The notes beneath the pieces were generated by a model. That model did no database searches. It had not been told where the DNA came from and saw only the letters and a program-made list of their open reading frames with translations. Positions 46,121 through 57,560 of a stretch of DNA of 64,000 nucleotides are shown here, piece after piece. Source of the DNA: Calliopum simillimum (Eukaryota > Arthropoda > Insecta > Diptera > Lauxaniidae); NCBI GenBank assembly GCA_951812925.1, contig OX638368.1, positions 21,825,187-21,889,186 of the forward strand, in the 5' to 3' direction. A program made the position numbers and the translations under genes. Within the stretch, counting starts at the first letter, position 1. The number at the start of each line of letters is the position of its first letter.

Positions 46121-46784
46121 AAACTACAACTAGACATCTACATATCGCCGGTGCTTACGAAGGCTATCTCTTTTTTAAATGCGGACAAGTAAATCTTTTT
46201 TTTTCAAACTGCGGCGAAAAATATTTTTTTTGTGCGAATGCGGACAAGAAAATCAATTTTTACAAAATGCGGCGAAGAAAATCACTTTTTACAAAATGCG
46301 GTGAAGAAAATCTCTTTTTTAAATCACTCTTTAATGCAAATTTTTTCGAAAAAAGGAATAGGAAAAATTTCTCTGAAAAAATTATTTTTTCAAAAAGTGA
46401 TTTTCTTCGCCGCATTTTGTAAAAAGTGATTTTCTTCGCCGCTTTTTATAATAAGTGATTTTCTTATCCGCATATTATAAAAAAAGATTTTTTTCGCCGC
46501 AATTTAAAAAAAAATATTTTCTTTGCCGCAACTTTCGGTTGGAAGATTTTCTTCGTAAGCACCGGCGATATATTGATATTTTGAGTTAAGTATACATAAA
46601 CATGAAGACAAAACTGCTCTATGCTTCGGTCTAGTCGGAAATGTAGTCCCCATCCAATTTTATAAAAAGAATAAAAAGCAGAAAACTGCAAAATCCCATA
46701 CAAAAAGCCAATTTCAAAAAACTTAAAATGCTTTTTTCTCAAAATATAAAAAATATAGATGTCTAGTTGTAGTTAGTTTTAACT
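46118..46784. mobile_element. foldback element, outer inverted repeat
   Basis: AACTACAACTAGACATCTA (46122-46140) is perfectly inverted at 46756-46774. GTTAAAACT and AGTTTTAAC lie just outside. The 48.1 kb repeat copy, which lacks this insertion, suggests entry after GTTTTTGAGAAATC. A distinct inner foldback abuts the left arm. Confidence 0.6.
46143..46570. mobile_element. inner foldback with GCGGCGAAGAAAATC arrays
   Basis: Perfect 19-bp inverted ends TATCGCCGGTGCTTACGAA (46143-46161) and the complement at 46552-46570 enclose several ~28-bp units of the type ATGCGGCGAAGAAAATCAC on the left and their inverse GTGATTTTCTTCGCCGCAT on the right, separated by about 90 bp. Nearly all of its length can form a stem. 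The design (short ends plus inverted arrays) resembles the GGCC arrays of the MULE at 33.0 kb. Confidence 0.8.
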
Positions 46785-46799
46785 CGACGACATAGTTAT

Positions 46800-47330
46800 A
46801 ATAGAGCTAGTCTATTAAAATTTGGTACTGATGTTTTTACATTAAAGTTATAAACTTCTGTGAATACGAACAAAATCCGCCGACGGACACGCCTACCTCC
46901 CATACAAAGTTAGGGCGTGGTCGGAATTTTTTTTTTTTTTAAAACGGGTATCAATTTCCAATAACTTGACCCCGCTGATTTCAAAAATATTAAAAATTCT
47001 GTGGTATCTTGGTATCATTATGTTAGTACACAAAAAGGCTAAGTTATATGCTAAAAAACCCTCAAAAAAATAAATTCATTATTTCTCTGAAAATATTTGC
47101 CGAACTTAGATATAATTGGGTACATATGCTAAGTTAATTAGAACAAATAGTTCTCACTAGAAAAGTGGGCGGTGCCACGCCCCTCTAAATGCTGATTCAT
47201 CATATCTCAGAAAGTGCATGACATAGATAGACAAAATCTGGTACATATGCAAAAGGCATTTGAAAAAATAATTCTCAATGAAAAAATGGGCAGTGCCACG
47301 CCCTACGAAAATAAAATTTGTCAAATTACT
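46800..47330. repeat. diverged relative of N1
   Basis: Phrases CGGACACGCCTACC, GGGCGTGG, GGCGGTGCCACGCCCC and CAGTGCCACGCCC match N1 vocabulary at irregular intervals of about 120-130 bp. Order and spacing differ from the other copies. Confidence 0.45.
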
Positions 47331-47975
47331 AACGCTACTTGGCGCAAATTATAAGATTTGGTAAAATGCTTCGCTATGGTATGTCCAAGTGAAAAGAGGG
47401 CAATTTCCAAGGGGCTGAAAAAAGGGGAATATACTCTTTACCTACTACCCTTTCGTTAAAAAAAGCATCTTCCGAATTTAAGCAGACTGTAAGCTTAAAA
47501 TTAATGAATCTGTTGTAAAACGTTGAAGAATATAAAGAAATAAAAATAGTTTGTTTTCTCAAAAACTGCAACAGGAAAAAATGCATAGAAAAAAAAGTTC
47601 TCAAAAAAGGCAGTAGGGAATTTGCATTTCGATTAAGCATACTTGGCTACATATTAGGTATATTGGAAAATAATGAAAATCAAAATATGTGTTTTTTTTT
47701 AATGTCAAAGTTTGCAAATTTTCCATTTTTACCAATTTTTTTTTAATATTTGAAAAATCACTATAATTCACGTATGCTACATAAGTGCATAAAACAAATT
47801 TTTGCTATTTAAAGTCCAACTTTGAGCCCACTGTGTAACTAAAGCAAAACAAAATTTTAAGATTTTATAGTTTTTTTTTTTCGTCACTAAGTATTATCTG
47901 GCGATTGTCGTAAACATTTTTTTAATCCATAGCACTTTAAAATTTTACCTATTTATGGCCACAATCTCCCATTGT
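47331..47975. other. unassigned AT-rich DNA
   Basis: No gene or repeat recognised. The frame at 47374-47640 (minus) has no known domain. Confidence 0.4.
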
Positions 47976-47979
47976 TCGG

Positions 47980-48067
47980 CGTAGCAAATGCAAAATTTTT
48001 TGAAATTACAAAAACAAATTCTATTGATTTTTCAAAAAACTTTTGAAATAATTTTGCATTTGCTACG
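47980..48067. repeat. 88-nt hairpin
   Basis: CGTAGCAAATGCAAAATT (47980-47997) is perfectly inverted at 48050-48067, with a ~52-nt loop that pairs partly. It could be a miniature foldback or a stem-loop RNA. It lies next to the repeat shared with 46.0 kb. Confidence 0.6.
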
Positions 48068-48599
48068 ATACAACAAGATCGTGAATACTGCTATTGTTTT
48101 CAACGTAAATATTGATGTTGAATCCGAATATGGCCTCAGAATTTCTATATCTTGTATGGTTTTTGAGAAATCCTAGCCTAAAATTTTGGTTTTTCGAAAT
48201 TTTTCAGGTTATATCGTCGTGTCAATTATATACTATGCTATTTCAACTACTTTTCAAGAGAGCAAAAGAACTGATTTTTTAAATAAATAATGTCAAAATT
48301 ATTTTTCCGAATATTTTCTCAAACATAAGAAATAAACGAACTTTTAAAAGGTAGGTCTTTTTGTTTTGTATGAAAATTTATGGTTTTTTTCAAAAAAATT
48401 ATGAGCAAAGATAGGATGGATGAATACGACACGAAGAAAACAAGAATTTACCTTACAAAACGCTTAAGACAAACGTGACTGTAATGGGAATGGGTCGAAA
48501 ATAAGTTGTGAAAACTATTAGGGTCGATCCCGGCCCCTTGCGTAAGCCTTCAGTCAATTAAAAAAAATAAAAAAAAAAATTAGTTGCACGAATCGATAA

Positions 48600-49565
48600 G
48601 GAATCGTTGAAGAAAAATTTTAGAAATCATCAGAAATGTCCCCGAACACTCTCAGGGATTTCGGACCAATTTTTCTAAACAAATTTACTACACCAAGTGT
48701 GTCCGCGGCCTTACAAATGAGCTTTCATCTTATCTTTCAATATAAATTTTATTACTACAATCGATATGGAAAGGTCGAAGAAAAATTTTGGACACCTTTT
48801 AGGAGTTTTCGTGCCATTTTTAAAAGAAAATTTATTGCACCAGTAGATAGGGAGAACATTTTTTGAAGCTGTCAGGGGTGTCTCCGACCCTTAGCTGTTT
48901 TGTTCCCGTTTTTCAAAAAAAAAAAAAAAAATTATTTACTGCACCAGTCGTTAGGGAGAGGTTAAGAGTTTTGGTCTCAACCTTTCTTTCCCCATCGAAT
49001 GGTGCAGTAAAATTTTTTTGAAAAACGGTACCAAAACTCCTAAGTATCTTAGACACCTTTGACATCTTAAAAAACTTTTCTTCAACCTCTCCCTATCGAA
49101 TGGTCCAATCAAAATTTTTTAAAAACAGGACCAAAACTCATAAGAGGGATGGGGAACACCTTTGCGGCCTTTTTGTATCGATTGAAGCAACACAATTTTG
49201 TTTTTATAATTCCAATAATCCTAACAGTTTCAAAAATGTTTCTTTAGCCTCTCCCTATCAAATGGTGCAATAACATTTTTTCAAAATCGGGACCAAAACT
49301 AAGAAGGATCGGGGACACCCCTGACAGTGTCAAAAATTATTCTTCAACTTTTTCTTACCGACTGGTGCAATAAAAATTCTTTAAAATGAAAAACTTCAAA
49401 GAGGGGTCGAGGACACCTTTTTTTCAGTTTCCAAAATTTTTCTTCAACCTTTCGCTATCGATTGGTGAAAAAAGATTTTTTAATCAAACAGGTCCAAAAC
49501 GCCTCCTAGTTGTCAGAGACGCCCTTGTTAGTTTCCACATTTTATTTTCGACCCTTTTCCTTTGT
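48600..49565 (+). repeat. degenerate tandem repeat of ~100-130 bp units
   Basis: Phrases TTCTTCAACCTCTCCCTATC, GAATGGTGCAATAAAAT, GGGACCAAAACT and GGGGACACC recur about eight times in variable order-preserving units. Spacing is irregular and units are diverged. Frames at 48636-48866 and 49386-49628 are products of the repeat. Confidence 0.65.
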
Positions 49566-50270
49566 ATTCACATTTGCCCTCAGCTTCTGTGGGGTTATTT
49601 TTGCTCTCAGTCAGCTGCAAACTATTGAATCAAATGATAAAAAATTAAAATATTTTCAAATATTTTGTAGATAGAATTATTTTCTACAACCGTTTTCAGT
49701 ATATCCGTTAAAGTTACCGTTATATTTTGTCACAAGCCTAGTTGCAAAACCCGACATCTGACAAAAAATACAAGATTTTGTTTTAAGCAAAAATTGAATC
49801 AATTCAATAGTTCTGGAAAAGGGATGATACGGAGCTTCCGTTCCGTTTCTGAAAGCTCGGAACTTCCGATTATTTTTGACCTCCACTTCCGACTTTGGTT
49901 CCGAAAGTTATAAATCGGAAGTTATAACAGAGGTTGATTAAAATTTTACATCGCTGAATCGTTCAAAATAAAAGAAAGAAGAAATGCGCCGAAAAATAGA
50001 AATACTCTCGCTCTCGCAGTATCCACGATATTGTTTACTTTTCTATGCCATTGAATTGTTGAGAAGAAAAGAAATAAAAAATGAAATGAAAGTTCCCATA
50101 ACATATACAATCTATTACCTCCGACTTCGATTCCAAAAAATAAAATTTTAAATATTCGGTTTCGACTACGGTACCGGCAAAACTACTTCCGTAACATCCC
50201 TTTACTGGAGATACTTGGAAATAAGTGCCCTTCGAGATTTTTGGAAAAAATTCCCAAAAACCTTAGAAAT
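49566..50270. other. unassigned AT-rich DNA
   Basis: TTCCGAC, CTTCCG and TTCCGTT-like phrases recur around 49830-50190. No gene recognised. Confidence 0.35.
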
Positions 50271-50274
50271 TGCG

Positions 50275-50675
50275 TATAGCATTTTTTCATCAATAAGGGG
50301 ATACCTTTAATCTCGTAAACTCGAAAACCATGAAAAACTCGAAAGTTTCCGAGCTTGTTTTCAGGAACACACATTTCTAAAAACGTGTAAGCAACGTATC
50401 AGCTGTCATATAATTTGAAAAATATTCAATTCAAATTCAATTTTCAAAACAAAAAATATTTTTTCAATACATTTATTTGACAACAATCGCTCTCGTACTT
50501 TTTCGAGGCTATTTACGCATCGAATTTGCCTCGTAAGTTTTCGAGGCCTGGTAAACTTTTTTTTCATTCAAATTTTTAAATTTTGTTTACGAGACTCGAA
50601 AGTTTTCGAGGTTTACGTGCTTTTCGGGGCTTTTACGAGTTTAAAGGAATCCCCTTATTATGAAAAAAATATACT
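50275..50675. mobile_element. foldback MITE (AATAAGGGGAT ends)
   Basis: AATAAGGGGATACCTTTAA with TCTCGTAAACTCG on the left is inverted on the right as TTTACGAGTTTAAAGGAATC followed by CCCCTTATT (to 50659). TTTTTTCAT lies just outside both ends, so the termini may extend a little further. Interior phrases ACTCGAAAGTTTTCGAGG are themselves palindromic. Non-coding. Confidence 0.6.
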
Positions 50676-51052
50676 TGGCTTCGTAAAATATTAATTATTT
50701 GTTTTTCAAGCTCTCAAATATATGTACTTACAAAGTTATATTACAATAATAAAACTACATATATAAATGTTCCTGTAAATACTGAAACTATAATAAAGTG
50801 GAAAAATATATGCTTGAAAAACTTTAAAGCTTACATTTGCCAAGAAAACATTGATTGTAAATATAAAAATAATTAATTAAAATACTACGAGTATAAAAAA
50901 CTAAAAAGTTTTCCTCAAAAGATCCCAAAAAGTTTAAAAAACCATAAATTAAAAAAATCGATAACAATATATGTGAAAATAATTAATAACTACATATAAT
51001 CAACTTATCTCCTTCAAATAAATTCATTTATTCACCACGCACTGCAACTCGC

Positions 51053-51054
51053 AG
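51053..51054 (+). promoter_or_regulatory. probable splice acceptor for DM exon B
   Basis: ACTGCAACTCGCAG|CATCTTGA places an acceptor eight bases before the ATG. CTTATCTCCTTC and TTCATTTATTC upstream give a pyrimidine-biased stretch. Confidence 0.5.
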
Positions 51055-51062
51055 CATCTTGA

Positions 51063-51894
51063 ATGGTTTCAGAGGAAAATTGGACAAACAGTGACACCAT
51101 GTCCTCTGACACGGACATGCACGACTCGAAGACTGATGTTTGCGGTGGTGCTGGGGCCGCTTCCAGCTCTAGTGGCAGCTCAATTTCACCACGCACCGCA
51201 CCAAATTGTGCACGCTGCCGCAATCATGGCTTTAAAATTATGCTCAAAGGACATAAACGCTATTGCAAATATCGCTATTGTAAATGTGAAAAATGTCGTC
51301 TAACCGCCGAAAGGCAACACGTTATGGCGCTGCAAACGGCTTTGCGTCGTGCTCAGGCTCAAGATGAAGCACGTGCTCTACAAATGACGGATGAACCACC
51401 AGTTGTGCATCCACCAACAGCATTACTACGTCATCATCATCATCATCATTTGCATCAGCATCATCATCTGAATCAAAGTCATCATCATCATGCTGCTGCT
51501 GCAGCTGCAGCTGCTGCGGTTGCTGTGGCGCATGCCTCATCGGCTACGTCATCGTCGTCATTGAAATCGCCAATACCGCCGCATTCGCATCTATCGTCGT
51601 CACATCCACATATTGAACATCATCCCCACATTGCTGTTGTCGGAGGAGGAGGAGGAGTAAATATCGGTTGCGGTAGAGGCACAGAAGGCGGAGGGGGATC
51701 AGGTGGAGGGCAATCTAGCGGTGGAGATCTTCACATGACAACTGCTGTGCCAACACCAGCTCAATCATTAGAGGGCTCTTGCGATTCATCTTCACCATCA
51801 CCATCGTCAATGTCAGGTGCTGTGCCAGTGATTTCGTTGCCAATTAATCGTAAACCGTTACCGTTGCATCCGAATGGGGCTAATATACCGTTAG
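51063..51894 (+). CDS. dsx: doublesex DM-domain coding exon, copy B (closer to canonical)
   Basis: The exon encodes 277 residues plus one base of DSX, the sex-determination transcription factor. The N-terminal arm contains [15 protein letters not shown] and [12 protein letters not shown], the latter typical of fly DSX. The DM domain spans about residues 47-104, with ligands C49, C52, H55, H64, C68, C73, C75, C78, followed by the recognition helix region [16 protein letters not shown]. It then has [10 protein letters not shown] and His-rich linkers, a poly-Ala stretch (about 143-155), a Gly-rich stretch (about 196-222), and the ending [11 protein letters not shown]...NGANIPL. The GTGAGT donor follows at 51895. 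Changes from the usual DSX sequence are NHGF, CKCEKC, TAERQH. It sits 16 kb downstream of copy A on the same strand. Later dsx exons (oligomerization, sex-specific) are not in the window. Confidence 0.94.
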
Positions 51895-51900
51895 GTGAGT
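51895..51900 (+). promoter_or_regulatory. splice donor of DM exon B
   Basis: TTAG|GTGAGT follows NGANIPL and leaves one base of a Gly codon, the same phase as exon A. Confidence 0.88.
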
Positions 51901-52575
51901 GAGTTTGCTGTGCTTTATTTTTATTTTCACTTTACAGTGAAACTTTGGTCTTAGAGACCCCTAATATTTTTTGAACCAAGCTTGTTTTTTCAGCTTTTAG
52001 TTCTAAGAGAGAATGTGTAATTAAGTTTCAGAGATATAGCCATCGGAAAATTCTGATATGGCTGTAAGAAAAGGCAACATAAGTCGGAAACTGCTGAATG
52101 GATTTTAAAAATGTTGGTCCCGTATGAAAGGTATTTTAAGGAGCTATAAAATTTATGCGAAAAAATTTTTATTTTGAGTTATAATATTTGAGATATAACG
52201 ATTTTTCAAAATTAGAACAACTTTTTTCAAAAGAACCGCTATTTCGTCCAAAAAATTCACTATTAATCCGAAGTTTTAGCAACAAAATAAAGTAGCCCAA
52301 TTATTTTCCTTTTATCTGGTATTCCACGTGTAGGTACCAGAAATTTTCACATTAGTACTCACATTTTTATAAAACAATAAAAACATGGGCTCAAAATATT
52401 ATTTTAAATTTTGGCAAGCCAACAGCAACAATGCAAATAACAACCACATAAAAAAAACGAAAGTATTAATAACAGTAGAGCCCTATTTACCCTGAGCATG
52501 ATGGCTGACCATTTTTTGTTGGCCCAATCCGAGACTGGATAAAAATTATTTTGTGTGTGTAGGTGATCTGCGATT
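51901..52575. other. start of the intron after DM exon B
   Basis: AT-rich DNA with no further dsx coding exon recognisable. Confidence 0.5.
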
Positions 52576-52579
52576 TATT

Positions 52580-52820
52580 CTTGATGTTCTATAGTCCATT
52601 ATTGTTGGTCTATGATTTGTCTTTTATGATTTATGGTCCAAAATCTATGGTTCATGATCTGTCCGTTATGGTCTATGGTCCATAATCTATACTTAATGAT
52701 CTATGGACCATAACCAATGGTCAATGATCTATCCTTTATAGTTTATGGTCTATAATCTATGGTCTATGATAGGTCCTTTATGGTCTATGGTGTTTAATTT
52801 GTCCTTTACGGCCTATAGTA
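52580..52820 (+). repeat. minisatellite (TTTATGGTCTATGGTCCA unit)
   Basis: About a dozen variants of TATGGTCTATGGTC, ATAATCTATGG and ATGATCTATCC follow each other at short intervals. Unit length is roughly 18-30 bp, irregular. Confidence 0.85.
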
Positions 52821-52984
52821 CACGGAGAAAAAAAAATACATATAATAGTGACAACTCTCCACTTTGTTAAATTTTACTTTACTGCTGATTCAGAATTTTC
52901 GAATGATATTTACCTTACTGTACCTTACTTAAACAACAAAAAGTAAAGTAAAGTTCAAAAAAAAAAAAAAAAAATCAAACAAAA

Positions 52985-53595
52985 AAAAAAACTAGTAATA
53001 CCCTACACTGCAGGATTTTTGAAAATTTTGCTTATATGGGAGGTGCCTCGCCCTCTTGCCCGGTATTTGTTCAGAGCTTGCATTTCCTTAGTATCTGAGT
53101 AAAATTTAATTCTATTATCTCAAAAAACGCTTTCTGTATAGCATTTTGAAGTTTTTGAGTATATGGGAGGTGCCATGCCCTCTTGTCCGAATTAGTCTAG
53201 TTTTTTTTTTTAGAGCTTGCGCTTATGGTTCGTAGTATTTATGTGTATTTCGGTTGCATTGTAGTGAAAAATACTCCAAAAGTTGCATTTTGAATATATT
53301 TTTTGTATGGACGGTAGGCGTGTCCGTTAACCGAGTTCGCTCATTTTCAATCCATCTAGCTAATTTTGACGACGGAGGCAGTGTATCAAATTTCATTGAA
53401 TTATCTTGCTCAGTTTTCCCAGAAAATGTGTTTCCGCTCACACCCAGCCAGCCAGACAGACGGGCATGGCTATATCGACTCAGGAGGTGACGCTGATTAA
53501 GAATATATGTACTTTTCCATACCTGTCACGGCTCCTTCTCTGCGTTACAAACAGAAGGACAAAGTGAATATACCCTGGGTGTGAGGTATAAAAAC
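52985..53595 (+). repeat. N1 dispersed repeat, plus orientation
   Basis: Starts AACTAGTAATACCCTACACT, has two 141-bp-type units, the CCAGCCAGCCAGACAGACGG tract, CGACTCAGGAGGTGACGCTG and the terminal CCCTGGGTGTGAGGTATAAAA. Frames on both strands are shadows of the repeat. Confidence 0.7.
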
Positions 53596-54770
53596 GAACT
53601 GACCGCACTAGGATTCGACCCGTAGTTCGTCCGATTAATAGATAGAAACATATCCTCTGCATTATTTGCCCATACACGTATGATGAAGGGGTATGAAATT
53701 GTATAACGTATTAAGCAAATAAGTGTCCTAACATAAATGTTTTTTACTAGAATTTTAAAGTCAAAATGGTTGCATATTTTTATGATATTTACCCTACCGT
53801 AAAGTTCAAACACAAAAAATTATAAGGTCAAAATGGTTAGATAAAGTTGGTTTTTATTAACTAACATATGGTTCTTTTTCCACTTTAGCCACGTAACTAC
53901 AAACTTTTCTAAATTTTTATTGTGTATCAAAAAGAGTTAGAGGACAAAACTGAATGTATGAGTATTGCCAAATTTTGTCGAAGATTTGAAAACAATATAT
54001 TGAGGAGTGATTTTTCATTTTGTGATCTTAATAAAATAAATTTTGCGCTATGAAGTAAACTTTTCGTGAAAACAAAGACCAATTTTATTAATTTCTAATG
54101 AAATACCAGGCAATTATTATTATGTCATTACTTTTGCCGTTCTTTTTAAGAATAAGTTCTTTTGAAAAATAACTTCTCATATCACGTGATCGAGTCGAAA
54201 AGGGAACGACATGTAAATGTCAAACTAAAATTGTTGTAGAATAAAATAAAAAATATTTACACAATACTATATACGTGCACCATAAAACCGGGACATTCAT
54301 GAATATCCTTGACATTTCCGGGAAATTTTTAAATCCTGATTTTTAGTCCCGGAAAATTTGGGCCGGCTAGTCAACCCTACTCTCAAACCAACTTGTTTCA
54401 ATACTTTGGACTGGCAAAATGAATTTAAACAACGTAAGATTCAAAATTACGGGAATTATTTATACAATAAACTTTTTCTTTAATGAAAGATGGAATAATT
54501 CGTATGGCCTGTACTGTGCTAAAAGCTTTAAAGTTAAATAAGAGCATTATGGTTCGTGTCATTACTAGTCTAATTTATTCATATGCGCCATCCCTGTTTG
54601 TGGCAAAAAAAAAATACTAGAATCAAGAAGAAAATTGTACTGCTAAGATTATAGATTTTTTTTATTGCATAAAATTGAAACGTTAATAGATTTACCTTAA
54701 AGAAGCTTAATGATATTAAATGAAATTTTGTTGTATAACAGTTCAGTATTGTTTTGATTGCAGTGCATTA
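53596..54770. other. unassigned AT-rich DNA
   Basis: No recognisable gene or terminal repeats. The minus-strand frames around 53480-53813 cross the N1 border and have no known domain. Confidence 0.4.
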
Positions 54771-54779
54771 GGGATAAAG

Positions 54780-54970
54780 TGTTGACAATCGAGTTAAAAT
54801 TGTTTATACAGTGGTCAATCACGTCAAAAGTGAAAATGATAATATAAAGACTATATTTCGCACATTTTTTAAAGCTGATGTATATTGGCCCACCTTTTAG
54901 GTAGAGTCCTCACAATATATTTTCTTCAATTGTTCATCATGTCAAAAAAATATATTAGAACTTAAATGCT
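54780..54970 (+). pseudogene. possible retroelement integrase zinc-binding relic
   Basis: A plus-strand frame interrupted by one stop reads FFKADVYWPTF, stop, then VESSQYIFFNCSSCQKN. The YWP...(Y/F)...C..CQ pattern is that of the H2C2 zinc-binding segment at the N-terminus of LTR-retroelement integrases. The histidine pair is not convincing and no flanking catalytic core or LTR is visible. Treat as a hint only. Confidence 0.35.
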
Positions 54971-55985
54971 TCCTTAAGCAGAGTTCTACATGCAACAATG
55001 AATTCTACCTTTTCCTTCGTGCTAAGTTTGCAAAAACATCTCATGCATAAATCACATTTGCAACACTCCACGATAGCAGACAGTAGCTGCCACAAATCTT
55101 CATACAACCTAATGACAGCTAGCCAAAGTGATGAATGTCTTAGACTTTGGTGTAAAAATTAACAAAACTTAACACTTGTAGGGAATGGTTTTTTTGTTTC
55201 TAGTGGAATGAACGTTATATACATTACGAGTGTTCAAAAATTTAATTTATTAAAATTTAAATGAAATGAATTCAGTTTTCCAAAGTAATAATAAGATAGA
55301 ACGCATCAACATTTCCCAGTCCAAGTGTCTAAGTATTACACCAGATCAGAACAATTTACGCGATGAACCACCAACGATACCTTCAACCAACTGCGTAAAT
55401 TGTTTACATTTATAACCAACAAGTTATGCTTGATGGTGATGGTTAAGATGATGATGTTAACATTGCTGTTGGGTTGGGTTAACCATTCAATCAAATTAAA
55501 CTGCGCTACTGGAGTAACTTCGCGAATGACTATGATTATGAATGGCAATTATGTCAATTTTTTCTTTTTTTTTTTTTTACTTAAATGTTGATAAATTTAT
55601 TTAATTGAGAGCAGCATTTTACATAATTTTCAGCGGTACTCTATCCAATTGCGTGATGAAGTGTTTTGTCTGGTCTTTTTTTTTCTTTTGAAGATCTCCA
55701 TTTTCTTTCTACTTTCCTCATTAAGAGTTTTTGCTTTTGCTGCCACAAAAAAAGACCTTAAGTTTAACATCTATCTATGATTGAACTAAAGTTTTCTCAA
55801 AGGTTGTGTGCAAATTATCCTGAGATGGATAAGCGCAATAAAAGTTAGTGATCGGAGTAGCTTAGAGTTGCTTTGGAAGTAAGGCACTAAAATGTTTATT
55901 CCTTCGATTACACAGTTTTACAATTGTTTTCTATTTCTTAATTTGATGGCTTATTATATATGTAGTTGGGAGATTTTTTTTTTTA
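54971..55985. other. unassigned AT-rich DNA
   Basis: Two frames on opposite strands (55336-55591) have no recognisable domain. Nothing else noted. Confidence 0.4.
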
Positions 55986-56353
55986 CGAATCTGAACTAGG
56001 GATTCCAATTTTTTGACTTTTTGCGATCCCGGGATTTCGGGATCGAGAAAATTTGAATCCCGGGATCCCGGGATTTTTCGGGATTCGTATGAATTTTTTT
56101 TTTCTTCCTAAGTAGACAGAATTTAGTATTAAAAATTCCTAATATTTTGTCTTATATACCCCTACTACACCCCTACAAAGGTATTTTATTTAAAAAGTGT
56201 CAAAAATATTAAAGAACAATTTCTTAAAGCAGGTACATTTTATTATTAATTCACGCCTTTTTTTAAAAACAAAAATTCATAAATACTTATTTGCTTCAAA
56301 AAAAAGCATAAAGGTACATTGCAGCATTATATGCTTAGTTAAATACATATCGA

Positions 56354-57253
56354 TACCTTAGAGCGCTATAGTCCTATCTCAATTTTTTCAATTATTGGGA
56401 AATGCAAAAAGAATACTTCAAACAGTGGTTATTTAGAATTGGCTGCGATTTTGAAAAAACTATACATGCAATAATTTTACCTTAGTATATTTTAACATAA
56501 TTTTATGTTAAAAAATTCTTTTATTAATTTTTAACAAAATCAATTTAACAAATTATATGGAATTGCACTACTATTCAAATGAACTACACATTTAGTAAAT
56601 TTTATGAGCGACCAGCATTTCCCGGTGTGCGTTGCGATAGCTTCTTTTGTACGGAGGGCAGAGCATTTCCAATTAAACCAATGAATGTAAATTGCTCCGA
56701 TGCAATTTATATGCGCACCAAAACTCATCTAGATAGTTTCAGAGCATTAGATAGTTTCAGAGGTATGATACTTTTTTAAGGACGTGGGACCGCCCATTTT
56801 TCCCTTAGACACTATTTGTCCCGTGACTCTTAATACACATACCACATCTCATCCATATCCTTTGAATGATTTCAGAGACATGAAAAATTATTTTTTTTCG
56901 AATCATGGAAAAAACAAGAAAGTTTCAAAAATTTCTGGTTCCGACCTTTGGGTGAAAAAGAAAATGTTTCTACTAAAAAGATGTAAAATGTCATGAAACG
57001 TGTAGAAAAGACGAAAAAAATGGAAAAATTTTCTTAAAAATGTGACTTATTTAAATATTCAGAGGAGATAGCACAGTGGCGCTCTTCAAAAAATTACAGT
57101 TTGGAGATACGATTTTTGTTAATTCTCGAATATTTCGGTGTTTTAGTGGTATTTTGACATCCCACAGAATTCCACTGGGTAAAGAAGCCCACAAGGATAC
57201 CATATCTGCAAAAATCGCAAAAAGTGGAGATAGGACTATAGCGCTCTAAGGTA
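56354..57253. mobile_element. ~900-bp element nested in the hAT element
   Basis: A perfect 27-bp inverted repeat: TACCTTAGAGCGCTATAGTC with CTATCTC on the left (56354-56380) and its complement on the right (57227-57253). If the outermost TA is the target duplication the ends would be CCTTAGAGCG. The interior includes frames at 56540-56779 and 56784-56996 without a recognisable domain. Family unknown; a Tc1/mariner-type MITE is possible. Confidence 0.75.
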
Positions 57254-57352
57254 TTGATATATAAAATATCATACATATTTAATTATATAAAATAGTGAGA
57301 TCAAAGTTTTAACAAGTGTTGGACTTGGAAGAATTAACTTTTGTTTTAATCA

Positions 57353-57560
57353 GTTTTATTACTTATTATTAAAATATGATTTTTGGAAAATTAAAGCATT
57401 TATTATTTTATCATCCAATTTAGATCTAAATTTATTACGTATATAACCCGCACACGAAAAGCATCTTTCTGATTCAACACTTGTTGGTTGAATTGAAGAA
57501 AGATAATCGAATGTTTTCTGGAGGAAATAACCCCTATTACCACATTACAAAATATATCAA
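57353..57560 (-). pseudogene. hAT transposase C-terminal dimerization region
   Basis: A continuous minus-strand frame reads FDYLSSIQPTSVESERCFSC, then AGYIRNKFRSKLDDKIINAL, and ends IFQKSYFNN with a stop near 57353. The P(T/S)S..(S/V)ER.FS..G.I....R..L pattern is the hAT dimerization domain. It continues the same gene as 57830-58174. Confidence 0.88.

Noticed and set aside
50279..50300. A longer terminal repeat including TTTTTTCAT for the 50.3 kb MITE
   Set aside because: The T-run makes the apparent extension unreliable; termini are left approximate.
35904..51052. A dsx oligomerization exon (YCQKLLE..PWELMPLMYV type) between the two DM exons
   Set aside because: Looked for by eye in all frames and not seen. 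A short exon could be missed; an HMM search would be decisive.
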